From the NCBI GenBank assembly GCA_026874595.1, contig CM049317.1:67670118-67734117 (forward strand): a stretch of DNA of 64,000 bases, in the 5' to 3' direction. The stretch is from Sipunculus nudus (lineage: Eukaryota > Annelida > Sipuncula > Golfingiida > Sipunculidae). Below are positions 23,706 through 35,700 of this stretch, piece after piece. The translations under genes and the position numbers were made by a program. The notes under the pieces were generated by a model, which saw only the letters and a program-made list of their open reading frames with translations, searched no databases and had not been told where the DNA came from. Each line of letters begins with the position of its first letter. Positions within the stretch are counted from its first letter, which is position 1.

Positions 23706-24133
23706 AATTAACAAGAGATATTCCCTTGAACCTTTTATTAAAAATATGCAAGAAACTGCCCATGCCACCGCAGACAGGCTGTTCGTTGTGTGTATATCCA
23801 TGTATTTGTAACATGTGACGCCAAAAAAATCCAAAAACATTCAGGAAGGACATCTGGCGGCATTTCAGACCTAGTTTTGCATGGGCGTTTTGGTCTTTAA
23901 ACTTCCGCACATATGCGACAAACGACCCTAGGTTGCTTGGTTTTCCGTTTGTCATTCATCCTCATGCACCGGGCTTAAAAGCAGCTTGTAGATAAATAAG
24001 CTTATGCATTCGTCACATGGCGTTACGGAGAATTTTCCGAAAGGAAGTACCTGGAATTAATTAAAATGTACGCAGCGTAAGACCAAACATCACATAAATT
24101 CTGCAGTAAAGGGAGGTGAACAGCTGGCTTTAA
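23706..24133 (+). repeat. Dispersed repeat R1, copy 1 (uninterrupted)
   Basis: It shares ordered blocks with 33048..34107 and 42164..43419: TCCATGTATTTGTAACATGTGA, GGCGGCA, TTTGCATGGGCGTTT, GCAGCTTGTAG and the terminal GAACAGCTGGCTTTAAA. It has no insertion and so gives the reference structure. Confidence 0.7.
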
Positions 24134-24576
24134 ATACACCACCATTTATATATCAAACCATATATATATATATTGTATTTATGGTTTTAAATACACCACC
24201 CATGCCAGAGACTTAGCCTCCAAGGACGACATTGAACACTTAATGTAAAGTGACACCAACAGGTGGCGCTCCTGCAACGGGATTACCGCCTGCTGAATGA
24301 TGAACACAAAGCTGAGCAAGTCATCGAGAATTCATATGACAAGCGACGGACGCCGTAGCAAAAATTCTTTTGAAATCTTAAATGAGAAACAAATTGTTCT
24401 CTTTAGGAAAGTTTTATAGGAAACCTACCTAACGAGGAATTAATTATTCTAAGCTACATAGAATTTAATTTCTTCCTCTTATTCTTTATCTAAATAATTA
24501 ATTATTATTTATATTATTATAATTCAATATTAATAATATTATAATAATAACTTTATTATTTTTTTACTATTATCAG

Positions 24577-24617
<41 letters not shown>

Positions 24618-24745
24618 CATCATTATTATTATTATCATCATTATTATTATTATCATCATTATTATAACTATTATTAATTTTGTAAATACAGATACTATTA
24701 TTATCATTATCATTATTATTATCATCATCATCATCATCATCATCT
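24577..24745. repeat. (ATT)n/(ATC)n trinucleotide repeat
   Basis: Mixed ATT and ATC units with one 45-bp interruption. Frames through it read poly-Asn/Asp or poly-Ile/Met and are not genes. Confidence 0.95.
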
Positions 24746-25010
24746 CCGCCGATATCCGAGATCGGGGAAACGCTGTTTTCACGTGAGTTCATCTGCGGCC
24801 GCGTTTGTTTTCACTCATCTCTTGTAAGGTCCAAAGATGGATCTTTCTAAAACCCGGCATAATTATAGTGTCACATGACCTGATACCTAAAAAGGATTAG
24901 CCATAAATTCCGCATGTTTATCCTGTTAATCTCTCGCACATATTTCCGGTAGATAAGACTGGTGGCGCAACCTACAATCATCTATTCGTAGAATACATCG
25001 ACACAGTCAT

Positions 25011-25240
25011 TTCAGGAGTGGTTAACTGTATCCGCCTGAAAGATTGCATGTCCACAGATTCAGTAATTCATGCATTTATCTCAGGAGCAGTTTGACGTAT
25101 CGGCTTGAAATGTTGCATGTCCACAAGTCTAGGAGGGCAGTACCTCTTATGCAAGATAGGTGGTAACCATGTGTGTATATCCCAGTAGTGGTTTGATGTA
25201 TCAAGCTGGACGTTTGCATGGAAAGAGGTCTTTGATAGGT
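25011..25240. repeat. Degenerate minisatellite, three units
   Basis: Three segments (about 25011..25057, 25079..25127 and 25181..25222) follow the pattern TCAGGAGTGGTT-GTATC-GAAA-TTGCATGTCCACA with substitutions. A weaker relative may occur near 5570..5700. Confidence 0.5.
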
Positions 25241-25659
25241 TTATCTTGTTCACATGACTGATGGTGCCACCTATAATAACTCATTTTTAGTTTAGTAAGG
25301 ATGTTATTGGTATATCTAATGCCACAAATTTTTCAGGGCTGTTACGTCAAGAGACATTTCATGCCTCACATATTCCATGCCTCTGTAATTCCCGTAGTCG
25401 CTTGTCAATTGCTCATATTTTAGTTATCATTATTGTGATTATTATTATTATTAAAACATCCAAATTCTCTTAAATCCCAATTTCCCCATTTTTAAGGGAC
25501 TGGTTCAAGGACGTATTGGCTCCTTGGTATAGAGGGAGAAGTGGGTACGGAGTACAGCCGGGATATACTTTCAGAGTTAAACAGAGAAAAACCAATATTT
25601 GGGCACAGCAACATTGTATTTCAGTTTACCAGCTATAGTGGTATATACCTTGTATTAGA

Positions 25660-26163
25660 GTGAGTAATGACTCCCTGTTCAATGGAATACTAGTATTGTC
25701 CTCCATCCGCATTTCGGGCATAACCGAACATGATGATGAAAACTGTGAAAATATTACACGACGCTTCTTAAGTGAAAAACTCCAAGTCAATCTTGATGAC
25801 AGAGACATATGCAGAGTCCACAGAGTAGGCAACCCACGACTGGGACCCAGACCTATACTTGTCAAATTTACAAACTTCAGCGCTAAACTCAAAGTATTAC
25901 GGGCACGCAGAACTCTTCGAGACAACAGAAGCAATGTTTTCATCTCAGAGGACCTTACTAAGCGTAGAGCCACGTTAGCATACAAGGCAAGGCAACTGAA
26001 GAAAAATAAACTAATAAATGACACCTGGACATTTGATGGAAAGATATTCATAAAGTCCAAAGACAAAGTGAGCTGTTTTACAACTATGGAAGAACTACTT
26101 CAATATTTCCCTGGTATACAAGTTGGTTCTACTTATGAACTCGATTCTTTTTTAACTGACTGA
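25660..26163 (+). pseudogene. LINE ORF1 remnant (RRM-type nucleic-acid-binding)
   Basis: The 167-residue frame contains RISGI, CRVHRVGNPR, GPRPILVKF and KRRATLAYKARQLKK, the typical text of the RRM plus C-terminal domain of L1-like ORF1 proteins in invertebrate LINEs. These coat the element RNA. The expected N-terminal coiled coil is missing and the frame opens at GTG after an upstream stop, so the 5' part is truncated or out of frame. Confidence 0.7.
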
Positions 26164-27090
26164 CAATTTTCATCTTGTCATAATGATATATATTTTTCTA
26201 CAACTCCTGCTATTATCAGCTCCTGTTTCTTTTTTTTTTTCTATCATCTAGATTGCTTTTCTTAATAAAAGACTAATAAATATATATATATTTGAGGTGT
26301 TTCGGTGTTCATATTTATGCATATTGGTATATTCATACATATTGGTATATTCATGCATATTGGTATATATGCAGTACGAAATCAAAATCATTTTTTTTTA
26401 TCCATGTACCATACTATATGAATCCTTTGTACAGCCAAATTTTATGTGAGTACCATAGCCTCACTATTGCAGCGCACGGTGCCGCTCTAGATCTCAAGGT
26501 GGATTACAAACTACATGCTGTATGCACTCATTAAACTGTTCTCAATTCCATTATATCCATGTAGCTTACGACACGTATAAGTGGATTATAAGTTACTAGT
26601 CACACCAGGGTAACCACATGGTTACGTCTACCCTTTCATGTAGCTTACAAGACGTAAGTGGATTACCAGGTATTAGCTACCCCATGGTAACTTGTGGTTA
26701 ATTTGAAAGGCCAAATGTATTAGTACCACAAGTATCAAATCCAGCATGGGGCCCGACCGGCACCTTCTCAACAACGATTGTAATGGAGCTCAGCTCCTTT
26801 GATCGCTTGTCGTATTTATCTTTTGTTAACTTCACTCGTATATCTGTTACAACTATGTTCGTTTGTATTTTTGTTGTTCATAGCCATATAATACTTTGTT
26901 TCTATTGTGCATATTACTTATCATGTTCGAATTTATCAAAGATTATCATTACAACACAACTGTTTCCACCATCTGATGAACTGCATAAGTCATGCGAAAG
27001 CATATTCAACGAATCGCTTTCTTATTCTCATCACAGGCCAAATTATTTACATAAATCAAGGACTAGCCTAGCCTGGCACCCAACAATACG
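26164..27090. other. Spacer between LINE ORF1 and ORF2
   Basis: Holds an 18-bp minisatellite (GGTATATTCATGCATATT, about 26320..26368), a two-unit tandem repeat of about 78 bp (GTAGCTTAC-ACGTAAGTGGATTA, about 26560..26700) and a hydrophobic 103-codon open frame (26783..27094) whose stop overlaps the ORF2 ATG as ATGA. I do not recognise that frame. Confidence 0.5.
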
Positions 27091-27522
27091 ATGATGTGGC
27101 TTAAATCCCATAACCTTCATCTGTTAGACTCGAATTTGAATGATATCGGCAGCTTTCTAAAAACGAGACTCCAATTGAAACCCCTGAAAAGGCTTAATAA
27201 TGATTATTTTCTTCTCCTCATTCTTTTGTCTATATCAGGCGACGTACATCCTAATCCAGGCCCCATTAACAATACCTCCTGTCTTGGAGTTTGTCACTTG
27301 AATATAAGGAGTTTAATGTCTATTGGCAAATGTGACGAAATCAAATTGTTGGCTGAGAACAATAATTTTGATGTGATTTGCCTGAGTGAAACCTGGCTGG
27401 ACGATACCATAAATGATGCCCAGGTTACAATTCCAGGTTTTCATACGATATTTCGGAAAAACAGGTGTAGGTCTGGCGGAGGAACTGCTATTTTCTGTAA
27501 ACAAAAATTATTATGCTGGTAA
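27091..27522 (+). pseudogene. LINE ORF2 part 1: 2A-like motif and N-terminal endonuclease
   Basis: After a hydrophobic stretch comes GDVHPNPGP, then the APE motifs LNIRSL and SETWLDD. The frame ends at a stop after IFCKQKLLCW, in the middle of the domain. GDVHPNPGP resembles the 2A ribosome-skipping motif D(V/I)ExNPGP, with His in place of Glu. Confidence 0.85.
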
Positions 27523-27551
27523 AGGAATGATCTCATGCCTACACACACCGA

Positions 27552-28304
27552 ATGTGTCGGGTTGAAATTAAAACAAAAACAGGCCCAGTCTTAATCGCAA
27601 GTTATTACCGCCCTCCGGGCCAAACTCGTGATATAAGAGAGGCATTCCTAACCGCCTTAGAATCGTCGATTGATACAGCTTTAAAATGTAAACCTGCAGC
27701 CGTTATAATTACCGGGGACTTTAATGATAGATGTACTGATTGGGAGACTAATCACAGGGAAAGCGAATTGGGTCTACAACTTTACGATTTACTGTTAAGA
27801 CTTGGTTTAACACAACTAATAAAAAGACCGACAAGATGTAACGAGTACACTAATTCATTATTGGATTTATTGATAACTGACAACCCTGACGCGTTCTCCG
27901 ATATCCGCGTTTTACCACCCATTTCTAATTGTGACCACTGTCCTGTAACTGGACGGCTCGGTTTTGCACCTGTCTTAAGGAGGTCGCACAGTCGAAACAT
28001 ATGGGATTTTAAGAATGGTGATCATCCTGGCCTTAACGAAGCTTTATGTCGTGAACGTTGGGATTTCATAGATACAGAACCAACAGACGTTAACTCTTTA
28101 GCTACACTGTGGATAAACACGTTTTTGTCTATTGCGGCTCGTTTTATTCCCAGGCGAAAAGTGACTGTTCGACCAAGTGATAAGCCATGGATCACATGTG
28201 AATTAAAACGATTAATACGCAAACGAAATAGATTATGGAGGCGCTATAGAAAAACGTCGAATGAGGTCCACTTCCAGGTTTACAAAAAGTACGTAATGAA
28301 GTAG
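27552..28304 (+). pseudogene. LINE ORF2 part 2: C-terminal endonuclease
   Basis: It continues the endonuclease in a second frame: LIASYYRPPG, the catalytic GDFN, and SNCDHCPV with the Asp-His pair. It then enters the linker to the RT (KPWITCELKRLIRKRN). It ends at a stop near 28304, where the sequence switches to the third frame. Confidence 0.85.
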
Positions 28305-28336
28305 TCCGCTTAAATCGTAAATCATATTCTGATTAT

Positions 28337-30523
28337 ATGGAGAGTCTTAACGAACGGCTAGAAAGTTCTGACAGTAAATCTTTTTGGCAAAATGTGAAAC
28401 ATATAATTGGCAATAAAAGGGAAAGCGTAATTCCTCCTCTTTTACATGATGGCGAATTAGTTACTGATGACCAAGAAAAAGCCGAAATGTTTAACCAGCA
28501 TTTCATCTCACTTTTCGAATCATCTGATTCTTCAAATCACACAAATGACACGAGTTTCACAACACAGTCAACACATAATGGACACCAACGATTATCCAAT
28601 ATTAACATAAACCCTGAGAACGTCCTGAAAATATTAATGGATCTGAATCCAAGTAAGGCCACTGGGCCTGATGATATTGGTAATCATCTGTTGCGCGCAA
28701 CAGCCAAAAATATCTTCATACCTCTCACTAAGATTTTCAACATATCCTTACAGACAGCCACATTCCCGACCCCATGGAAACTGGCAAATATTACTCCAGT
28801 TTATAAAAAAGGGGATAGAAACCAAACCACTAACTATCGACCTATATCTCTGTTGTGTAACGTTTCCAAGGTATTTGAAAGAGCAGTGCATGATGCACTT
28901 TATGCATTCCTAGTAAGTAATAAAATCCTCATAGACAATAACTCTGGATTTAAAAAAGGAGATTCTACTATTAACCAGCTTGTGGCAATAATGGATAAAA
29001 TTTATCGTGGTATTGATACAAAATGTGATGTCAGAATGGTCTTTCTGGACGCCACTGCTGCATTCGACCGAGTGTGGCACGACGGTCTCTCCATTAAATT
29101 ATTTAACTCGGGGATTCAAGGATACATACTTAACTGGCTAATTGATTATGTTAAAAATCGCCACCAACGAGTTGTTCTTAATGGTAAGGCGTCAAGCTGG
29201 CAGTCGACGTCAGCAGGAGTCCCTCAGGGTTCTATTTTAGGTCCACTGCTTTTCCTTATATATGTAAATGATATTAATTCAGGTATTGAATCAGATTTGC
29301 ATCTCTTCGCCGATGATACATGTCTCCTTAATGTTGCTACTAATCCACTCTCCACTGCTCGTATAATACAGCGTGATCTGAATACTCTTGGATGCTGGGC
29401 CCGGAGGTGGCATATAAAATTTAATCCTACCAAAACTGTCGCAATGACTTTCTCTTCTCGTGTAGGTAAAACACATCATCAAACCTTGTACCTGAATGGC
29501 GAACCTTTATCTGAGACTCAAAGCCACAAACACTTGGGAATAACTTTATCATCAGACCTGTCATGGTCCGAACATATTTCTAATATTTGCATTAAAGCCA
29601 ATAAAAAAATAGGACTACTAAGGCGTCTGAAATATAACATGAGGCGACATACACTGGACCACTTATACAAGTCACATGTTCGTTCAGTCCTCGAGTATGG
29701 AAATGTAATATTCGATAATATGAGCATATCAAACTGTAAAAAACTCGAAAATATTCAATACGAGGCTGCTAAGCTGGTCACAGGAGCACTTCCAACGACC
29801 AGTTATGATAAACTTTTATCTGAACTTGGCTGGCCTACATTAGAAAGCAGACGAACAAAATCTAAGCTATGTTTATTCTACAAGTTATATCATGGTCTGT
29901 GTCCAGTGTTCATGTCACGATTAATGTGTGCGTCAGTCTCAGACGTTACACCTCGGAACCTAAGAAACGCTAGTGACTTGCGCCCGCCACGTGAAAGAAC
30001 TGAAAAATACAAATCGTCGTTCATTCCATCTTGCACAGTCCTATGGAATTCATTAGATGCGTCATTAAAAAATGCAGCGTCATTAAATTGTTTTAAATCT
30101 TCTCTAAACAGATACCTTGGCTTAGAGTCAGACCCCCCATTATATTATAGTTATGGAAAAAGAAAGCAGAATATATTAATTTCAAGACTTAGGCTCGGCC
30201 ATAGCTGCCTCCAAGATCATCTATATAGACATGGCCTGTCCGAAATAAATCAATGTCCACACTGTGGAATGGTTGAATCATCTGTTCACTTCTTCTTAAT
30301 GTGTCCATACTACGGAATCGCACGACAACTGCTACTAGAGCAATTACAAAATATAATCCCTGATATAATAACTTCTTTCATTTCAAATCCAGGCAGACAA
30401 CAAACCGATAAATTAATGTCTATCTTGTTACATGGGTCATCAGATTTCAGTATAATAGTCAATCAGTGTATACTTGATCACGTCTACACATACCTTAAAT
30501 CATCAAGACGTTTTTTATGCTAA
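28337..30523 (+). pseudogene. LINE ORF2 part 3: reverse transcriptase and zinc-knuckle-like tail
   Basis: A 728-codon frame with all RT motifs: KKGDRNQTTNYRPISLL, motif A LDATAAFDRVW, motif B AGVPQGSILGPLLF, motif C FADD, motif D NPTKT and motif E LGITL. The C-terminal part has CPHCGMVESSVHFFLMCPY, a C-x2-C-x8-H-x4-C arrangement seen at the end of Jockey/CR1-like ORF2 proteins. The RT itself looks uncorrupted, but its upstream linkage is broken by the frameshift before 28337. Confidence 0.9.
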
Positions 30524-30935
30524 ATATGTCATGAAATGTAATTGTAACTGTGATATATTATCTATATTTTTTTAAACATCAAAGTTCAATACCGTTAATC
30601 ACTGAACTTTGTTTTTGTATTTCAAATGTATTTATCAGACTTTGTTGATCATATCTTATCTTCTATAAGTATGATGGATACATCATATAATGCATGATCG
30701 ATAACAGATTTCCTCGGTTTTGATATCTCAACATATTGTTATTGAATACATATCATATATATTTGCATATTATTTAGACATTCATTGATATATTGTTATA
30801 ACGGATTTGATATATGCACAATTCTCTTTAATTGCTAGACATTTGTATATTGTATCTCCTGTTTGAAAGTTTGGAGAGTACTTATATTAGCGCTTATAAG
30901 CGCTACTTGTACAATCCAAAAGAAATAAATATGTT
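30524..30935 (+). other. LINE 3' UTR
   Basis: AT-rich, ending TACAATCCAAAAGAAATAAA. A perfect 18-bp palindrome, TAGCGCTTATAAGCGCTA, lies at 30888..30905. LINE RTs often recognise a 3' stem-loop in their own RNA, and this is the obvious candidate. Confidence 0.6.
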
Positions 30936-32662
30936 TAAACCAACATGACTGTCTGACTGACACTGACGCACGCGACACTGACAGTATCAAAGATGTGTAT
31001 TAAAAGGATAACAGATGTGGAAATTTGTTTATTGTTTGTTTATATGATAGCAGCGGTAGCAATCACCAAATTCACAGTGCGCAATTGTTAACAGCCTGAA
31101 TCATTATATATTTGTGAAAGCTGCTCTTTCACTTATATTTAAATGAATAGTCATCAAGGTATGACAGCTATAAACAAAGCAAAATTAAGGAACATATCTC
31201 ACATATTTTATCCAAGACAGATTCTGTATGAGAAGCATGGAGACAATATTTCTATTATGACAATGGATAATATTCTTAAATCCTCTTAGACAGCAGAACC
31301 CTGAAGGAAATGTACTGTGTGGTCGTGTTCGCTGTTATACAGTCGCACTGCATTACACCGCATAAGTTAACTAACCTGAACGATGGCTTTATACACATAG
31401 TAAAACATAGATATATAAGTGAACTGTTTCATGTATAATGTATATATTCTTGTGGCAATAAATGATCTGGAAAAATATTTCGTTTCTGTACAGTGGACTG
31501 TTGTGGAATATAAAAAAAAAATATTTGAGCCACAGAATCACTAGAAAAAGCTATTTATCCAATCCGATATAAACTATTTATTGATAATTAATGTTAAAAA
31601 AATTAATTGATTTCAGATTTTTAGTCGTTCTGAGGCTCCAAGTTTAAAATTAATATATTTGTGTTTTCCGAATCAGGCCGCAGTGTTTCTGCCCTTTGAC
31701 TGGTCACCTTTTTGTTGATGGGAGGGGGCATGTTGATCAGGTGAATGTTTCCGCCTGATTCCCGAGGAATAAATTCATACAGACCCTTACTTGATTTCCA
31801 CTTTTGATACACAACTCAAAACGTTTTTGTTATTTAACCTAAGTGTATGGGGTTTTATATTTCAAAACCAAATGCGGACGTATAATGTTAGTACAGACAT
31901 GTTCAACATTTGATATTTTCGTACAAACATCAGTTGCGAATCTTATGATGAGTAATATGTACAAATGGTTTAAAAAAACATGCAATTAAAAACTGCCGGT
32001 GTGGCATGATGATGTGCACAATTGAAGTGTGCACAACTTAACAGCACCCCCTAGGGGAAATTTAATGGAACTATAGCATCAGGAAAATAGCTCTACGTTT
32101 TATCATCGCATTCTCCAAATAATATTAAATGCAGGTGTTACACTGTAAGCAGCGAATGTACGACTCAGTAGCATTCATGATTGACAGATGGGACCGATTG
32201 AGCCTGATCTCAACTGCAGTGCTATGGCCAAAGATATCGCTTTACCTGGCGGGCAATCTCAACATTATGCTGAGAGTGAGGAATCAATGTCTATTAAGGT
32301 GTGATCAATGTCTGATTAATCCCATAGGACACGCCGTCATTCTCAATGCCTCGCACGACATGGCTATCATTCACATAACTCTTGGGGATATGCTTGATTA
32401 CGTGGTAAGCAATTCAATAAATATGCAAGGAGATTAACATTATACCGGGTATGGCTGGATCTTTTTTCGCTCGAATCATATTTCAGTTGGACAAAATGCA
32501 GCTAGGTACATCATATTGTTCAAAAGGTATTTCATGCCACAGTAATGTAACAATTTCAGTGGTGACTTTATCACGAACTATTCAGAGAGCGCAACCGATT
32601 TGTGCACACTGTAGTTACAATAACAGACTGATTGGTGACGTCACAGTTGCCAAGTCATGTGG
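30936..32662. other. Downstream of LINE and of the lectin-type gene: no gene seen
   Basis: Starts with GACTG/CACTGAC-type short repeats (about 30945..30985). The rest is AT-rich and unexplained. The 3' UTR of the minus-strand lectin-type gene must begin here. Confidence 0.4.
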
Positions 32663-32764
32663 TCACGGTTGCCCGCCCTTGGCCACAGAATCAATTTTTC
32701 CAACTTGGCCGTCTTCGGCTTTGATCGCCCTGCAGTAAGTGGTATTCAGAGACACACTGGAAGT
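32663..32764 (-). CDS. Lectin-type gene exon 9 (C-terminus)
   Basis: After a strong acceptor (ctgtattccag) it reads TSSVSLNTTYCRAIKAEDGQ, then VGKIDSVAKGGQP and a stop, in the phase 0 frame required by exon 8. Further exons between the two cannot be excluded. Confidence 0.6.
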   Translation of the reverse strand, partial: TSSVSLNTTYCRAIKAEDGQVGKIDSVAKGGQP

Positions 32765-35700
32765 CTGGAATACAGAAAAATGAGATGTTCGCTCTGATAC
32801 ATGGTTGCCTGGTAATATTGGTAATATTCTCCGCCAGGAATAAATGAAAACAATTTGCATTTTCTTAAAATTTGCAGAAAGCATGGAACAAGTTTGAGAT
32901 ATATGTTGGGGTTTGGTATGAATGTCGTGGTGCCGTACAGTGTGTGTTGTGTGGTGTGTGCAGCGAAAAGTATTGTGGTGAGGAGTGAAGTGAGGTGCAA
33001 TGAGTACGGCGAAAGGGGGGGGGGGGTGTCTTTTCCGATATCTGACGTATGTTAACTAAAGATAACCCCTTGACCCTTTAATAAAGAATTATCCCACGGC
33101 ACACAGGATCCTTATTTTATTTATATCCACGTGTTTATAATTATAACGTGTGGGCCAACCAAAACAATCCATACACATTCAAAAAGGCCATTTGGCGGCA
33201 AGTCAGATTAACAAGCGATTTGCAAAGGGCGTTTAGCAAACATTGACCTTTCAACTTTCGACCATATGCAACCTTAGGTCACATGATTTTTCTGTTTGTT
33301 AACATTTTTGCAGGCACCGTGTTTACAATCAGCTTTCAGATACCTAGACAGAGTGTCCGTCTCTATAATACAGAGACGGAAAGCACTGCATGCATTCTCG
33401 TGGTGCCCTGTCTGATATTACTAAATGTCCCTCCAATGGCAAAATTACCAAACATAATCTAGCTAACATACCCTTAACTACGACTCCTTACTTGTTTTCT
33501 TGCTCGAATAAGAAAATGAAACATATAATCCAGGTGCAAAGTTAAGAAGCGATGCTTCCAGGTTTCTAACCAAGCATGACATGTTGCTTTAGGGTCAAGG
33601 ACACAGGGAGAAACCCGTTTTCAAATTCCTTCCTCTGATTGGCTGTTAGGTTTCAGGCTCATTCATCATGGAAGTTCAACTTAATTCCAAGCATAACATT
33701 TACTGCCTGGTCCCTAAAATAGTGCCATCTAGTGAATAAAACAGAATGTGCAAGCAAAACAATGGTTCCAAGTGGGGCTGGTAACCACCTGCAAATTTTC
33801 TCGTTTTCACTTATTAGAAATGGTTCACACACCCAGTAAAGACCCTCGTTTGTTTATTTTAAGCTTATTATCTGATTTATCTAAATATCTGTGTCCTCGC
33901 TCGCACACCAATATTTTCAATAGAGTGCTCGTAAGCCTCGCTGGGAGGCTTACGAAGTAGGCTATCAGATACCAAGCTCGTGTATCCGTTACAAAGACGT
34001 AATAGAACTTTTCCTGACAAGACTTGCCCACAATTCATTAATACGCAGATTAAGCCAGACATCATATAACATCTACAGGTAAGGTAAGTGGATAGCTGGC
34101 TTTAAATATGGTGTATTTGTGTGGTGTGTGCGTGCGGCATATTAAACATAGTGTGTGACTTGTGGTGTGAGGTGGTAAAGTACCGTGAAGCGTGGGGTGT
34201 GTGGTCTGGTGTGGTTGGGTGTGAGGTGCTACTTGTTTATGTAGAGTGAGGAGGAATATGTGAAGTGCGTTTAAGTGGGTGAAGTGTGATATCGGGTAGT
34301 GTACCATATGGCGTAGTTTGGTGTCTGTAGTTAAAGTAGTATGCAATGGAGAAATACAGTTTGGTGTGGTATGTCCAGCGCGGCGTATGTTGTGTAGACA
34401 GTGCTGTTAAGGGTGGTGCAGCCTTAGTCGTTGTGTATAGTGTAGTTTTTTTTATATTATTGATACTTCTCTTTTTGTTGATTGTGTATCTATATATTAC
34501 TTATTTATGCATAAGAATATATGGAGATATATTTGCAAAGGAAGTAAATTTAGATATATTTCTCTTTCTTGAAACCATGAGTCATTGCTGAAAATCATAC
34601 CAAATCTAATTTTGACAAAAAATACATTTATAATTTGGAATTTTTCAATTATTCACATCAAGTCAAGGTCGTATGTGGTTGCACCAAGTACTATATGCTA
34701 TTCATTATAATGGAATACCGAAGATATGTTACCTCAGGCATTGGCGTGATGTACGTTTCGTACGTGTGTCGACCATTGTCATAAAACGACGCCATCGTAA
34801 ATGGAGGCCACTCAACACTGGGCGGAGGGGTTTTTCTGACATTCTTCCTCCTGTGAATTAAATGAAAATAAATGCATGTATTTCTTTTAAATATCAAGCT
34901 GTCTCGAATGCCCTCTGATAGATGGAGCACCCAAACAAGACACCATTCCAGAGATGTTTAGGTCTCATACAAACAGTTTGTAATACGTGTGATGAACCAC
35001 TAAAATATGCTGTGTCTGGCATGAAATATGTTAAATTAACTACAGTTGGTTTAATCATGTTTTATTTTTCGCAACAAATGTCTTTTTAATTTATAAGTGA
35101 TGCTAATGAACATTATTTTCAACAGAAGTATTCTGTTATCGCCTTGATATTTACCGATGCTCAAAGTTATCTGGAAGGAAAGTAAAATCTGAACACGTTC
35201 CTCTACTATTTCCTTGATATCGGATAGCTTTGTATTTAATACTATTAAATACATTTTTTATGTTTCACTATACTAGCGACTGTAATGGGACATCAGTGAT
35301 AACGCTCACATGATATCTAATAATAAATGAAATTATTTATCATGAAATTTTGAACTGATTAAAAGGAGATGAAAAATTAATAATAACGTTTTAATAAAGA
35401 TCATAAGCAGTATGCGAATAAATGGCCCAATTTTAAACATCTTGGAACGAAGAATTCTATTCTTGACCAAAATTTAATCCTGATATTGGTATGTCTTTAC
35501 TCACTTTCTTTGACATATGATGACTATGGCCACAGCAATTAGTGCTATAAAACATAGGCCACCGACACCTATCCCGAAAAAGAAACCTGAAACAAAAATC
35601 AAAACTTACATGTTCCAATACTTGACTGCCAATAACGAAATATAATCTCTTGTACCTTTTTATAGACACGGCGAAAACAAGTCTGATGGCTCTGTCGGTG

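Larger units (their letters stand above)
25630..30935 (+). mobile_element. APE-type non-LTR retrotransposon (Jockey/CR1-like superclade), decayed
   Basis: In order: an RRM-type ORF1 remnant, about 0.9 kb of spacer, an apurinic-type endonuclease, reverse transcriptase, a C-terminal zinc-knuckle-like region and a 3' UTR with a palindrome. ORF2 lies in three different frames, so the copy cannot make an intact polyprotein. Clade assignment within the APE-type elements is inferred from the C-terminal CPHC-x-H-x-C segment and the short 3' tail; CR1, L2/Rex1-like and Jockey are all possible. The 5' boundary is not defined. Confidence 0.85.

Noticed and set aside
24556-24792. Open frame rich in Asn and Asp
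   Set aside because: It is a direct reading of the ATT/ATC trinucleotide repeat.
25626-26066. 146-codon minus-strand frame
   Set aside because: Antisense of the LINE ORF1 remnant.
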